Shown here piece after piece: positions 1 to 12,199 of a stretch of DNA of 64,000 nt. Position numbers and translations under genes: made by a program. The notes under the pieces are model-generated. The model was not told where the DNA came from and made no database searches. It worked only from the letters and a program-made list of their open reading frames with translations. The stretch is from NCBI GenBank assembly GCA_028829895.1, contig CM054178.1, positions 22,983,701 through 23,047,700 on the forward strand, given 5' to 3'. The DNA comes from Sinotaia quadrata (taxonomy: Eukaryota > Mollusca > Gastropoda > Architaenioglossa > Viviparidae). Positions within the stretch are counted from its first letter, which is position 1. Each line of letters begins with the position of its first letter.

Positions 1-315
1 ACTCATTTTAGGTTCTGCAATTGTTTGGGTTTTTTCATCCCTGAGTCAATCATATGGGTTATCTCACCCCAGGACAGTTTAGCTGAACATGGTATAAACT
101 TAGGTAGACACGATTAAAAATTTAAATAATTTAAGACTAAAAATGGGGCAGGTTATCAAAAGATTAATAGCAGCAAATTCTGAGTTGAGTTACTTTGGAC
201 TACGGAAAGCACCAATGTTACTTAAAGTTTAGAGTTCTTGAGAAAGCTAAACACTTTATCAATGGAGATGGTAACAAAATAAATATATATTATGAATTAC
301 ATATTTTGTGCATTA

Positions 316-380
316 TTTAATGCCCAGTACAAAATATACTTTGAAAAATTGTTGGGGCCTGCCACTCTTCGGAAATTTAA
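316..380. repeat. 65-bp inverted repeat, left arm
   Basis: This arm is a perfect reverse complement of 2911-2975. It begins TTTAATGCCCAGTAC and contains GGGGCCTGCCACTC. Homology stops abruptly on both sides. It lies downstream of the AT-hook gene's probable stop. Confidence 0.9.
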
Positions 381-697
381 ATGTGTTCTTGACTACAAGG
401 TTGGATACCACTGGCTTAGGGTTTTGCTAGGGTGTGTGAGATTCTAATTGGAAATCAATATACCAATATCAAATAAATAATAAGTGCCCAGAAATTTCAC
501 AAAATATGAAATACAACCATGTCATTAACTGTTAATATTATTAATTCAGATTTTGACTTTTTGTCTTGTTTTGTTTTGTTTTTTTTTTGGGGGGGGAAGA
601 GGAGAGGAGGAATGTGAAAAAAGTGTTTCTTATCTTGTTGTAGTATAATTTAAAAGTCAGCTATAGAATGAATGTTCTTTCAAAATGCAATAACAAC

Positions 698-739
698 TCA
701 CCTCAGACAAGTGATCAATTGTTCCTGAAATTACTTGTC
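698..739 (-). CDS. possible terminal exon of the AT-hook gene
   Basis: Two alternative acceptors fit phase 0 after the fourth exon. The stronger one (CTGTTTGTTTTTAG, exon from 739) gives Asp-Lys-stop. A second one, ATTTCAG (exon from 724), gives EQLITCLR then TGA at 700-698. Either would end the protein here. A GTGAGT directly after position 702 could instead be a donor, in which case this is an internal exon read in another way and the gene continues off the left edge. There is no acidic HMGA-type tail here. Confidence 0.35.
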
Positions 740-3700
740 CTAAAAACAAACAGAAAACAATTATAATTACAAGGAAATATCAATTCACTGCTACTTTTTA
801 CTTGTCCAAAACCACAAGTTTTCAATTACAATCAAAAATATCAACTCATTATTACTTTTTATTTGTCAACCCACCTAACTCTACTCAAATATAATAATTA
901 CAATAGTAACTGATTTTTACATTTTACTTGTCCAAAATGCAAGCGGTTTATGGGAAATGATGCGTGATAATTTTCAAAGATGCCCCCTTTTACAGTTATA
1001 TATAATATACAAGCTCATATTTTTAATTAATTAGGGATAATTAAAGACTTATTTATTAATCAATTTGGCTGAAATAATTTGTTTTAAAAAGTAGCAAAAC
1101 TGCAACTTTTAAAGAAAATGTTAAGAATATTAAAATAAAACTCCATCGTTGGTGTCATAAATTAATTTTATAAGATAGCCATTTATATAATGTGGTAATT
1201 ATGAGCACATAAACTGAGCATCATTTAAGAAAATAATTCAAGAATATGTAGGACTTAAGACATGACAACACAGCAATAATACTTACTACTTTCTTTGGTC
1301 GGCCTACAGGTTTTCCTGTCTTTGAAGGGCTGGTTTTCCCCATTGCTCGTTCAGCTGCTCGCTTTGCCTTTTCCTACAAATTATTCGAAGGAACTTAATG
1401 ATAAAATAACAATCAAATGTTGATTGGTATTAGTAAGTCTAGTTCTTTTTCTTAGTTTTCTTGCAACACTTCAAGAGTACATTAAAAAGAAAAGAAAAAG
1501 AATCACCCTGTGGTTTTACAGAACTGCTTACAATAGACAAATAGTTAATTCCCCTTTGCTGTCAGTTGTAGGATAATGTGATGACGTTCATGACATGCTA
1601 GAAAGAGATATGACATGAGTGAATATGGGGCATAACGAAGAGAAAGAAGGCAGAGGACATAATTGTTATTTTCTTTTTACTTGCATGTTCAAACCACTCC
1701 TGATTTAGGAATATCATTAATTTTACATGGTGACTAGAAGTTTTCGGGATATACATCATGTGTGAAGAGGAAAACAGCAGAGAGCAGACAAGCAATTTAT
1801 TGCTAATATTACACATCAGCCAAGCTCAGCCTATGTGGCTACCTTGCACAGAACTGAAAGAAGTTTAAGACAATTCTAGATGTATGCTATTACCAGCCAG
1901 CTTCAGAGAGAAGATGATCCTGCTTATCGCTGTGCAGTATTTCTAATTGGAGGAGATGCTCTAGACATTTCTGACACTTTTAAATATGATAGTTCTGCAG
2001 ACTCAACCTTGGGAAAGTCATGGATAAATTTGAAGAACATTTTGTGGGGGAGATGCAAGAGGCATATGATCACCTTCATTGTCAAGAACCAATTAAAAAT
2101 TTAATTTATTTTTGGTTCTTATTTACTATAAGATGAAATTTTTAATTAAGAAACTATACAATTTGACTAAAATTATATGACACCCTCATAAGATTAATAT
2201 ATGGTTTAAGATAAAAACAACACTAATGAAGGAGTATTTAAAAAGATTAAAACTTTCTGTCAAATTTACACTATAAAACAAAATAGAGTGAACTTCAGTT
2301 CTAACATTAACTTATGATAATTTGTAGATGCTTTTTAACACAATGACAAAGCAAATAAAACAAAGATGACATTTACTCTAAAATCCCTAATATTTTTAAA
2401 AATTCTTTAAAACAAACCTCCTCTGTGAGAGGGGGTCTACCTCTTCCTCGTCCAGTCTTCTCCTGTAAAGGGAATATAATTACATTAATTAATTAAAATT
2501 TTTAATTTATCTTTTAAAAAAATAGTGAAATGATAAATTGAGAATGTTCAAATTTTCCTAATTAACCTACTCAAGTTTTTGCAAGATAAAAAGTAATTAA
2601 ATCTCTAAAAGCAATTAAGGGAAATGACTAGTATGTTTATATTTCAAAAGAATGAGGTATGGCTTTACTAAAAACAACCTACCAATAAAGAAATGAAAAG
2701 CAAGTTAAATTATTAATCACCTTTACAGGCTTATCAAGTTTGATAGTGCCCTTAGGACGACCACGGCCTCTCTTTGAAGGTGAAGCTTCATCTGAACTGC
2801 TAGAGTCTTGTGCTTCGGCTGAGTTGTCAGAATCTTTTGCTGCATTCTAAACAACAAAAATCTGACTTGTTAATATATACTATGTGCATGCTCACGACAG
2901 ATTTTTTAAATTAAATTTCCGAAGAGTGGCAGGCCCCAACAATTTTTCAAAGTATATTTTGTACTGGGCATTAAAATCTCAAACTCAGTAATCATTGACT
3001 TGGAAAGTCTAATTGGGAAGCCAAGTGACTACCAAATGACTAAATTTAATCAGATTTTTTAAATTCAACACGTAAGGTGACATCATCTAAAAAGAAATTT
3101 AAACAATTAAGATGACATTTATAATATCAAATGATTGTCAAACAGCTGACAAAATTATGAATATTCATTAGTGTTAATTCTCCAGAGCTCCACATGCTTA
3201 CAATCATGGCCTCTAAACTCAATCATAAGCTGGGGAGTGGGTGAGCATTGTCAGTGCCTATGCCTTAAAGCCACCAAGCTCCCAGTAATTATACAGTTTA
3301 ATACTTTAAATGATTTATACCACTGCTTAAACCTGATGTGAGGATACTGCCTATACCTCAGAGCCACCAAGCTTCCAGTAATTATCTAGCTCAATGATTT
3401 AGTTTGCTGCAATTAGCACTTAATTTAAATAAATGCGCAATCTAATTAAATCAGATTCTATCAGTTAATCCTTGATAAAGCTCTTGTATTCCGGGATTTT
3501 GAATATGGGAATATGTTCTTTTAATATTATGTAAAAAGTACATTGTTATGGATGTGAACAAAAGAATTCTTCAAAGACAATTGCAATATTCATTTGTGAT
3601 AAAACATTTGTATATGCAATAACTGTCACCTCAGCACATTTATTCTATTTTTTAAAAATTTCTTGATTTAAGAGAATGTTACAAGTTGGCAGCAATGGTA

Positions 3701-6700
3701 CTGTCTATTACTTGATGCCATATATATGAATCAAACATGTATGAAATCATAAAAAATCAGTAAAGCAACCATTGCTGCAAATTAAAATATTCACACACAT
3801 AAATATGTATCTATGTGCACCTACTAAATATACATGCAATGTACCAACAATGTTTCTTATCATTTAGTATTTTCCTTATATAACTTTGAAAAATAATTTT
3901 TACCAGTTAACTTGTAAGTTGTATTCACATTTATTAGCCACTTATCTATCAATGATAGAGGTTTCATGAATATGTTAGAATACATGTATTTGCTTTTTAG
4001 TTCAGATACCATGTGTTTGTTCTGTTTTTATAAGTCAAGAAAGAATTATGCCTGCTAGATGAGTTTTTCATTTATCCGAATTAAAATAAATACCTGTATA
4101 TAACATATAAATCTGGTCATCTTGTAACTTATTGCTTACATCTGTCAAAAACAAGTTTCTTTTTTTTTAACCATGAATATTCAAAATTTCTACTTCTTTT
4201 GAAATTCTTAAACACAACAGTTATATTCCTAAACTCTTCCAGTTACTTACTCAAAAATAAATGATAGTCTTGAAATAATAATCTGGTGATCAACATATTC
4301 AGTGAACATATCCCAATATTTAATAATGCAACAAAATAATCTGTTCACAAGCTTTTATCTTGAGAAACATATTTATAAACTCTAAAACACATTTGAAGAT
4401 TTCCATTTTCAACTTGCATAGCAAGACAAGAAACAAATTCTCATACTTAGCACAATGCATCATGACAGTACAATAACAAATACAAGCAAAATTAATTACA
4501 GAACAAAACAACCAATTCTGAAAACAGCATGCATATGTGATTACAACAAATACATGGGAGGGGTGGATTTGTGTGACAGTTTAACAATTGCATACCCAAG
4601 CATGAAAAAAATCAATTAAGTGGTACAAGTAAGTTTTCTTTCAATCTCTTGATATCGCACTGTACAATGCCTGTGTTGTTTACAAGAAACACAGCAGTTC
4701 GTGTGAACATTTATTTTCATAATTTACAACACATAATTCAGCAACATAATATTTTTAATTTATTTTCTGTTCATTTACATCAGGGGTCGGGAACCTATGG
4801 TTCGCGAGCCAGATGTGGCTCTATTGATGGCTGCATCTGGCTCGCAGACAAATGTTCGATTATAAAAGAAAATGTTTCTTTAGACTTCTTTACTCTACAT
4901 ATTAATTGCATATCAATATTTCATTCTACAAATGAGCTAAAGTCTACTAAAGTCTCAACGCCTGCATGAAGCTTAACCTCACCACGTATCAACCAGACTA
5001 CAAAGCCATCAGCAAAGCCATGCAGCACCAGAAGGCGCATTAATGGTAAGAAATACTCATTATTGATTAGCAACAGCATAACAATGTTATTAAAAAGAAT
5101 TCAGAGACATAATTATTGTACTTTTAGTGTTGAAATTACGCAAAATGCACACATTTACTTGAATTTTTAGTTTTAAACATAATGTATGGCTCTCACAGAA
5201 TTACTTTTCAAAATATGTGGTGTCCATGGCTCTCTCAGACAAAAAGGTTCCCGACCCCTGATTTACATTATTACATACTTCATAATTTTATTGGTATATT
5301 TTCTTCTTTTACTCCTTATGAAATCAAACACATACTCAGTACTTATTTTTGATGCATACATTATTTAAACTGAAATTGTTTTCAGTGTAATATTTTTTCT
5401 TATATGTACAATTTGTTTCCAGAATTAATTTACATTAGTCTTTTTGTTGCCCAGTAAACAGTAGTTTATTTTTTGTTTTATACCTATATATACACACACA
5501 TACACATGTACTTTTTAGTTACTTTGTGTAATTGGGAAATCCACTTAATTAGGCCAAAATGCTCGTCACAATGCGATCTGATTAAGCAGATTCTACTGTA
5601 TACGAATAATTTCTTAGTGAGTTGACTGGCAGCCATTTTTTTTTGTGTTCATAGGTAAACTACCCAACAAATCAAACTGTATAAGGGAAAAATATTTCTG
5701 AACCAACCAAATAACAAAATTAAAAAAACTAGTATTCTTGACTATTCTACAAATGAAAAAAATTATGTTGCAAATTAGTTATATAGTTTCTAAACTTTCG
5801 TAGTGCTCCAAGTTGGAATTCTCAGTATCCTATCTCAGGCTTTTGAACGACATATTGAAATAAACTGAAGTTAAAACTGAAGTACTGAAAATTCAGCAAT
5901 GAATTGCAAATGTTTTCAAAGCATTTAATTTAAAATAAATGTATTTATGCAAACTGATGGGAGATAAAAATGAGGGATGAGATATTTCTTTAAAAACAGG
6001 AATCACTGACTTCTCAACTAATTCAAGGGTTTGTAGGCAAATTCAAGTGCTTTTCAAGACAGTCCCCATTTTTCAAGGCCTTTTTTTTCTTTCAAGGATG
6101 CTACAAATCCAGAGATTTCAGAATTTAATGCTGCAATAAATATTTTTATGGAGAAGTTGATGATTCTGTTCAAATTTATTAAAACATCCAGGTTACTGAG
6201 TTACTTTTCTTCATGCTCTTTACTAGCAAATAAATCATGATTAGTTTTTTTTTAAATCCAGATTGTAAATTATGATTTTTGCAAAATGAAATAAGACAAA
6301 GAACATAATTAAAAATAAATAAAATTTTCTTTTTCATTTTTTCCAAAACATTAAATTTTATAAGCATAAAATTTTACAGTTACTATCTGTAATTGTTAAG
6401 AATGGATAGAGTGGTGTAAAAATTAAAATAATGCAGTCTTTAATTAAATACACAAATGCATCAAATAAAACATACTTTTTTTAAAAAAAGAACCCAAATA
6501 TGACTAAGAGCATGATGGGAACAAATCTATGATAGTATCCAGTAAGACTGCAAAAGCTGACCTCAGTTTAATCACTACAGGATTACAGGACACTCCACTC
6601 CATAAGTGAGTCTTCCAATATGTTTATTTTTAATCCCACTATAATAGTCCAATCCCAACACCAAGCACTTAAATATACATATATATAAAAATGATACAAT

Positions 6701-7087
6701 CCATTCCAACTTGGTTTTGATTTCTATCACTATGATTACTAAGACATAACTGTTTAAAAACTTGATTTTCTTCATTTGACATGTGTACCTAAAAACTCTA
6801 TAATTATAAATGTGAGCAATTAAATCATCAAAGCTAGTTTTGGCTAACTGAATTTGTGCAATTAGAAAGCCAGAAGTGTACCCCTCAGAAATAAATCCAA
6901 AAACTGAAAATATTCTGACAAATTTTGCATCTGATGCACATAATTATCAAATTCTACATAAAGAGCATAAATTAAATGACAGTGGTACTACAGTGGTACA
7001 GGCAAACATCCTGACAAAATTTATCACCTCTACAGCTTTGTCAGCAACAACTGCATCAGCTGGGGCAGCTCGTTTCTTGGGAGGCAT
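731..7087 (-). CDS. AT-hook (HMGA-like) chromatin protein, multi-exon gene
   Basis: Coding exons run right to left: 7087-7028, 2846-2721, 2462-2418, 1373-1287, then a probable short terminal exon starting at 739. The first four give 106 residues and all junctions are phase 0 with GT-AG borders. The protein begins MPPKKRAAPADA, then has an acidic/serine stretch (residues about 21-42). Three AT-hook cores follow, one per exon: KRGRGRPKG (about 45-53), GRGRGRPP (about 66-73) and the weaker GKPVGRPKK. In the HMGA family such hooks bind the minor groove of AT-rich DNA and shape chromatin in the nucleus. No HMG-box or other domain is visible and no acidic HMGA tail was found. The gene is probably an HMGA-type architectural factor; another AT-hook protein is possible. 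The hooks and splice sites are seen directly; the function is family inference. Confidence 0.8.
1287..1373 (-). CDS. AT-hook protein, fourth coding exon (third hook)
   Basis: The exon has 29 codons in phase 0, acceptor ATTTGTAG and a consensus donor GTAAGT. It encodes a charged alanine/lysine stretch (EKAKRAAERAMGK) that may be helical, then SPSKTGKPVGRPKKV. The hook core GRPKK lacks the preceding RG pair of the other two, so its DNA affinity may be lower. The preceding intron carries a broken Gypsy gag fragment on the opposite strand. Confidence 0.8.
1870..2110 (+). pseudogene. broken Ty3/Gypsy-type Gag fragment
   Basis: The plus strand encodes about 75 residues resembling invertebrate Gypsy Gag core: a region with DDPAYRCAVFLIGGDALDI, then, after a frameshift near 2020, KFEEHFVGEMQEAYD. 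The LIGxxALDIxxTFxY and KFxxxFVGExxEAY patterns fit this family. No nucleocapsid zinc knuckle, protease, reverse transcriptase or LTR is present nearby. It sits antisense in the intron between the third and fourth AT-hook coding exons, so it is an old, dead insertion fragment. Family assignment is from memory of the pattern. Confidence 0.55.
2418..2462 (-). CDS. AT-hook protein, third coding exon (second hook)
   Basis: This is a 45-nt micro-exon, 15 codons in phase 0, with acceptor CCTTTACAG and donor GAG followed by GTTTGT. It encodes EKTGRGRGRPPLTEE, a compact hook flanked by glutamates. It is too short to appear in ORF searches. The hook core and good splice borders support it. Confidence 0.8.
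2721..2846 (-). CDS. AT-hook protein, second coding exon (first hook)
   Basis: The acceptor is TTGTTTAG and the donor is AAG followed by GTGATT. The 42 codons are in phase 0. They encode an acidic, serine-rich segment (DSDNSAEAQDSSSSDEAS), which looks like a target for acidic-directed kinases such as CK2, followed by the classical hook SKRGRGRPKGT. Human HMGA proteins share the RGRPKG form of the core. The exon length matches a module that can be skipped without changing frame. Confidence 0.85.
2911..2975. repeat. 65-bp inverted repeat, right arm
   Basis: This arm is a perfect reverse complement of 316-380, located just upstream (in gene sense) of the second coding exon. The two arms enclose coding exons 2 to 4 and the putative last exon of the AT-hook gene. 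Confidence 0.9.
3250..3410. repeat. two imperfect copies of a ~95-bp unit
   Basis: The segment around AAGCCACCAAGCTCCCAGTA is repeated as GAGCCACCAAGCTTCCAGTA about 95 bp later, with similar flanks (GCCTATGCCT and GCCTATACCT). It is a diverged local duplication in the AT-hook intron. Confidence 0.6.
4781..5260. mobile_element. non-autonomous hAT-type transposon (MITE)
   Basis: The 480-bp element starts CAGGGGTCGGGAACCT and ends AGGTTCCCGACCCCTG, giving 15-bp terminal inverted repeats. It is flanked by a perfect 8-bp target duplication ATTTACAT (4773-4780 and 5261-5268), the hallmark of hAT transposition. The interior keeps a vestige of transposase C-terminus. The clean duplication suggests a fairly recent insertion, in the AT-hook intron. 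Confidence 0.9.
4966..5043 (+). pseudogene. vestigial hAT transposase C-terminus
   Basis: An open segment of 25 codons plus stop encodes a peptide including LTTYQPDYKAISKAMQHQ and ending KAH. This resembles the extreme C-terminus of ZBED/SCAND3-like hAT transposases, which typically end in a basic tail after an L-x-PD motif. The RNase-H and dimerisation parts are missing, so the element is a deletion derivative. Family resemblance is from memory. Confidence 0.5.
5520..5602 (-). mobile_element. possible Tigger/pogo-type transposon end
   Basis: On the minus strand a TA is followed by CAGTAGAATCTGCTTAATCA, which resembles the CAGTAGAAnCT...TTAAT ends of pogo/Tigger elements. No matching second end was found nearby, so it would be a solo or truncated end. 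Confidence 0.3.
7028..7087 (-). CDS. AT-hook protein, first coding exon
   Basis: The exon opens two bases before the ATG, after a TTTTTTACAG acceptor (exon edge 7089), so an untranslated exon must lie upstream. It encodes 20 residues, starting MPPKKRAAPADAVV, and ends in GAG before the donor GTGATAA at 7027. This is the only ATG in frame with the downstream hook exons. The PPKKR start is a basic patch that could act as a nuclear localisation signal. The following intron is about 4.2 kb. Confidence 0.8.
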
Positions 7088-7089
7088 GT

Positions 7090-10000
7090 CTGTAAAAAAT
7101 ATTTTAAAAGCCAAAAATAATTATTAACTATATTAAACATATACTCATACTCAAATGTTAACCATGACTATTAATACTGCCATGGTAAGTAACTATATGT
7201 ATTATATAAAATATTATCATGGACCCACATGCAACATAGGCAGTCTGTGGACCACCACCCATTTTTTTTTTACCACCCAACGTCTTCAATTTACATGTAA
7301 TAGATTTAACTGCACTGTATCAAATCAATTGGCTCAATTTGCAAACGGTTTGCCGACCTTGCCTAAATTTTATACAGTATAGGTGATCAGTACATCGTAC
7401 ATTTACTTGTCACTTCATAAACACAGCTTAACAGTGATCCCTATTGTAAGCTTTCATCTCCTCATCCAAGAGAATGCATAATTTAGTAATGCTAAAAATC
7501 TTTACATACATAATTTTCTAAGTTAGTCGAACAGTGCTGTTTACATATGCCTTAAATTAAATGGCTTAAAGTATATGTGGTGAAGTACACTGAGCCGTAA
7601 GTTGATAAACAGTAGTCGCCATACGTTGTTCATATGTGAAAGAAAGAATCCCTCATTATAATGTGGCCTCACTACAACACATTTGAATTTTGGATCCCAA
7701 GCACTGTGTTATAACAAGGCATCAGTGTATTATTTTTTAATCTAATCACTTTTGTATGGCTATCTTAATATTAAAAATAACAGACTAATGGACTAGATAG
7801 CTTGGGGTGGCCAATACAAATTAACTTAAAGAAAGAACCTTCAGGCCATCAGGAGTGATCAATACCCTTTGACTCTCGTGGAATTTGGGCTTAGGAAAAC
7901 AGAAACCAAAGTTAAAAACTGAAAAACATTATTTTTTAAAGGTAAAAAAGTTTTGTAACATATCTGTGCAAAAAAATGTATATATATATATATATATATA
8001 TATATCTATTTCCTAAACCAAATCATTTTTGGCTCATGACTACATCTTACTTTAAAAGGATTAGTTTTGCTTCCAAACACATCAATTAAAAAAAAAAAAG
8101 GAATAGCTCCTTATCGATTTGAGTATGATGAGAAACAGAAAGTGAAAGTGATTCAGGATAATTTTGGACGCATTGACTCCACAGGTTGTAAGTCAATTTA
8201 AATGGAAATAGATGATAAAATTATCTAGTCCAGCAACAATCACCTCCCTGATTAAACTATAATATCTGAATGCTTAACAAATAACAAATAGATTATTATT
8301 AATTAGAACGTAGATAGTTTATTTTGCTGAATAACTGCTAACTTTCCCCAGATAAACATGTATTTTTTTTAAAGCAATGCTGGGAATTTTAGTTTATGTT
8401 TATTATCAAATCAATGATAAAAAAAAATAATGTATACAGTGAAATTTTGAAGTGAGTAAAAAAATAAATAATAATAATAAAATTACAACCTAATAAGTAA
8501 TATAGTAATAAAATATATTAATAAAGAAACCAATGCACACAAAAATTATATTTCTTTTAAAGTAAATAATTAGGAAAATAATAAGATGTACAATAGTATA
8601 AAATTTAATAATTAATTATGCACAACTTTAAATTATAAAAAGTATTGCACTGTAATTCAGTCTATGCATAAAGTAAAGATTATACATAGAACTTATCTTT
8701 GTTTCAGTAATTTAAGAACAAAAACGACTGGTTTCAGTTCTTCAGTTACCAACAAATGCAAGTTGTACTTAAGTTCCTTATTAATATTATATTCATTTGA
8801 CTTTTGTCTCACTTTATAGTGCAATAGAAATAATAAAATTACTATGTAAAACCAATATCTGTAGGTCTATGTTTTAGTGAAATCACCCTGTTTAAGACTG
8901 CAAACCAGAAATATAGAAATAACATGTCCTACCAGAGAGTGTCAAGTACTAATACTATTAACTTCCACTATTTAAAAGAATCTTCCTCAAACTTTCCATT
9001 CATAAAATAGATAATTTTAATTTGTTCTGTAAATCAACACAACATTTTACATTTGGATATACTGACTGAACTTTAGCACTAGTAGTAGCAGCAAACCACT
9101 AGAAACAATTTTAATTTCAATTTATACTCAAGCAAGTAGAGATGTATGTTGTAACTATTAATATTCATTATTAAAACTGTGTAAATACTACTTAACGTAC
9201 GTAGAACTAATAATAATAACATATATAAAATTACTGGACAAAATCTATATATATATATCTTAATATAACTTCTCAATCATCTCACAAAGTTACAGCAGTC
9301 ATTATAAATATTATTTTGTTTTGTTTTTTCCCCAAACGAGACTGTTACATTTTGAAGACTTCAGGTGTTAGATAATCTACTTCAAAGAAGTTAATTATTT
9401 ATTTATCAGTTGAACACTATCTTCTTTCAATCAAGGATTGCTACAAATCTAATTTCTTCATCAAAGTAATTGTGAAAATATGTATAGTATATACTGAAAG
9501 ATGAAGACCATCTAAAGAAATGATACATAAACAATGAACATATATGTCATAAGGATTCAGTCAACTTCATTATAACTCTCACGTTTCATGTGTACAAGGT
9601 CAGAGCTCTATACTTAGAATTTCTTCAGGGTCACGTGATTAAGATTTTTTTGAGCTGCTGAACAAAAATGGCCAAAATATTTTCTTTCTATTTTTTTTAA
9701 TAGGTACAGATTTTTTTAAAAGTCAGGTTTATTTGACCATTTTTAACTGATTACAGGATTAATGCAAAATGGATTGATTAAGGATTTAAGAAAACAATAC
9801 TTACACTTTAAGTGAACATAGTTTGGCAGACAGAAACAAAGAGCATTATCCCTTCTTAATAATTAATCATAAATGTTGAAAATTTAATTATTGTTTTGAG
9901 CTGGCTGTTTGAGATTTTCTTCTTTTAACACCAAGTCCATTAATTATATTATGAACTACTTTATGAAAGCATGTTTGCTTTCCATGTGTTCTCTTTAACT

Positions 10001-11070
10001 TGGAATATTTATGAACTCGGCCCTGCCTGGTTAAGGAAGGCATGTGTATAACTGACATTCAGTATAAAAAGGTTTTTTTCCCTTGGATGGTGACCTGTTA
10101 CTAGGTAAGACCACTCAAATTTTGAAGTCTGGCCAAATAAGCTGATATTTACAGGTTATGTTATGTACCTCAAAGTAAGTTTGTATACAAAATTTTGGAG
10201 CTCTAGTTTTAATAGAAAAAAAGTTATGACAGTTCAAAGTTTGATGTAAATTGCAGAAAAACTCAGATTTCACGAAACCCCCTTTTGAAATGACCACAAA
10301 ACAAAAACTATGAAACATACACAGTTCATCTTTGCTATGTCAACTCTCTGTAACACAATTATACTGCTGATTTTTTTTTAAGGATCACAGATGCATAGAA
10401 AATGAAATACAGTCCTCTCAAAATAGCATTTTGTTCAAAATTTCAAACGGCAAGTGGTCAAAAACAGAATGTCTCTTTTGGAGTCTTGTAAAACAAAAAC
10501 TACTTCATATACATCATCCAGATTTGGTATACTTGCTCTTTGGAGTATAGACATTTCCAGGGTGAAGTTTTAGACAATCTTGTTTAATAGATTTAGAAAT
10601 AATAAATATAACATATGAAAAATATAGCTTTTTGCAATACAATCGCACATAATGTTCACTTGTTGAAGAGAAAAATAGGTCAAACGAAACAGTTATTATT
10701 ATAATACAGTGTTTCTAATTTCTATAACTGACAGCATGATCATTCTAACCTAAATAAAGTCATAAATTATATTTTGCATACTTATGTGCATGTATTTAGC
10801 AATAACGAATAAGTTGAATAATGCTCACCATATATCATAACATGAACTATCCATTTGTGTACCTATATCAGCCCTGTAAATCCTGTTCAGTCAATTTCTT
10901 TGCTTGTTAATGTTATGAACTGCATTGCCAATAACTAGTTAGTTGATTTATTTAATTTTAATGTCTTTTCACTTGTGGATTTAGACACATTCACACATAT
11001 GCATAAATATATTTTGATACACCCATATTTGTGTACACATATGATAAACTTATGAACAGATGCTGCTTTG
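7090..11070. other. intronic DNA without recognisable genes
   Basis: AT-rich first-intron sequence of the AT-hook gene. Apart from the TA microsatellite, homopolymers and short palindromes, nothing coding or structured was recognised. ORFs here are short and lack family resemblance. Confidence 0.6.
7977..8005. repeat. (TA)n microsatellite
   Basis: An uninterrupted run of about 14 TA units after AAATG, in the AT-hook first intron. Confidence 0.9.
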
Positions 11071-11077
11071 ATTTTAA

Positions 11078-11402
11078 TTCTATTATTAACAAAGTATTAA
11101 GAGCAGAACATTAATTTTAAAAACAGTTCAAAGCTAGCAAAACTGATACTCTTTTTAGTTTAATAAAATACTTTTACATTGTTACAATGTTAGTTCAATA
11201 GTTGTTACTATTTGCAGTTAGTGAGTTACTATTTGACAAAGTTGTATAATTCATTAATTGTCAATTATTTATTAACAATGTATTAAGAACAGCACAATTT
11301 TAAAAACAGTTCAAAGCTAGCAAAACTGATAGTGATACTCTTTTAGTTTAATAAAATACTTTTACATTGTTACAATGTTCAATAGTTGTTACTATTTGCA
11401 GT
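11078..11402. repeat. tandem duplication of a ~140-bp segment
   Basis: Positions 11078-11217 and 11262-11402 share AAAACAGTTCAAAGCTAGCA, then TTTAGTTTAATAAAATACTT and CAATAGTTGTTACTATTTGC, with a few small indels. It is a local duplication in the intron. Confidence 0.8.
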
Positions 11403-12199
11403 TTATTTTTTAGTTCCCTTCAACAGCAATTGTAATTATTAGTATCTTTATTTTTAATAGGTGTCTATTTGTTTCATAATATAAGACATTTACATTCTAA
11501 AAATATCTTGAAAATTGAAAGCTAAAAGTCTTTCATAGTTTTACTTATTATATATCTACTATATTAGTGTATACTGTATGACTGTAGTGTGTGTAGCATG
11601 TTACTCATCCTTGTCTTGATCTCAATTTTTACCATACATCGATTCACTCACTCACTGACACATACACTTATTTCTATATTAGTATATATCTTTACCTTGA
11701 ACGGTCACTCAATGACAAATTCTCATTCATCATTTACTAGATTGTTTCTTAAAACCCGAATTATAATAAAATAATGAAAAGTACTGGTCAGCTACAGACA
11801 GTAACACAGAGACAAAAATCCGCCAGCATTAAAAGTTGTCGTTCTTTATTTTGGATTGGTGCTTTGTAAAATTAATTTAAAATATCGCCGATTAATTAAA
11901 ATATTTTCTAAAAAAATAAGTCTCATCATGAATCATCATTTAATCATTTGCAGCCAGTATTTTTTGTATAGGACTGCTTTTAATATAAGCAGTTTGTCCT
12001 AACAAATCATCACCCTCTTGCAACCGAACTTTAAATGGCCGATGTTTAGCTAACCTCGTTAATGATCAAAATAAAACTTTCTAACAAATCGTAACTTAAA
12101 AATAATAAATAATCGTTTTACAGTAGCAATATTTAGATGAAATTTAATAGTTTTTGTTAAAATTTACGCAAAATGTTGTCTGGTTGAACCATTTTAATA

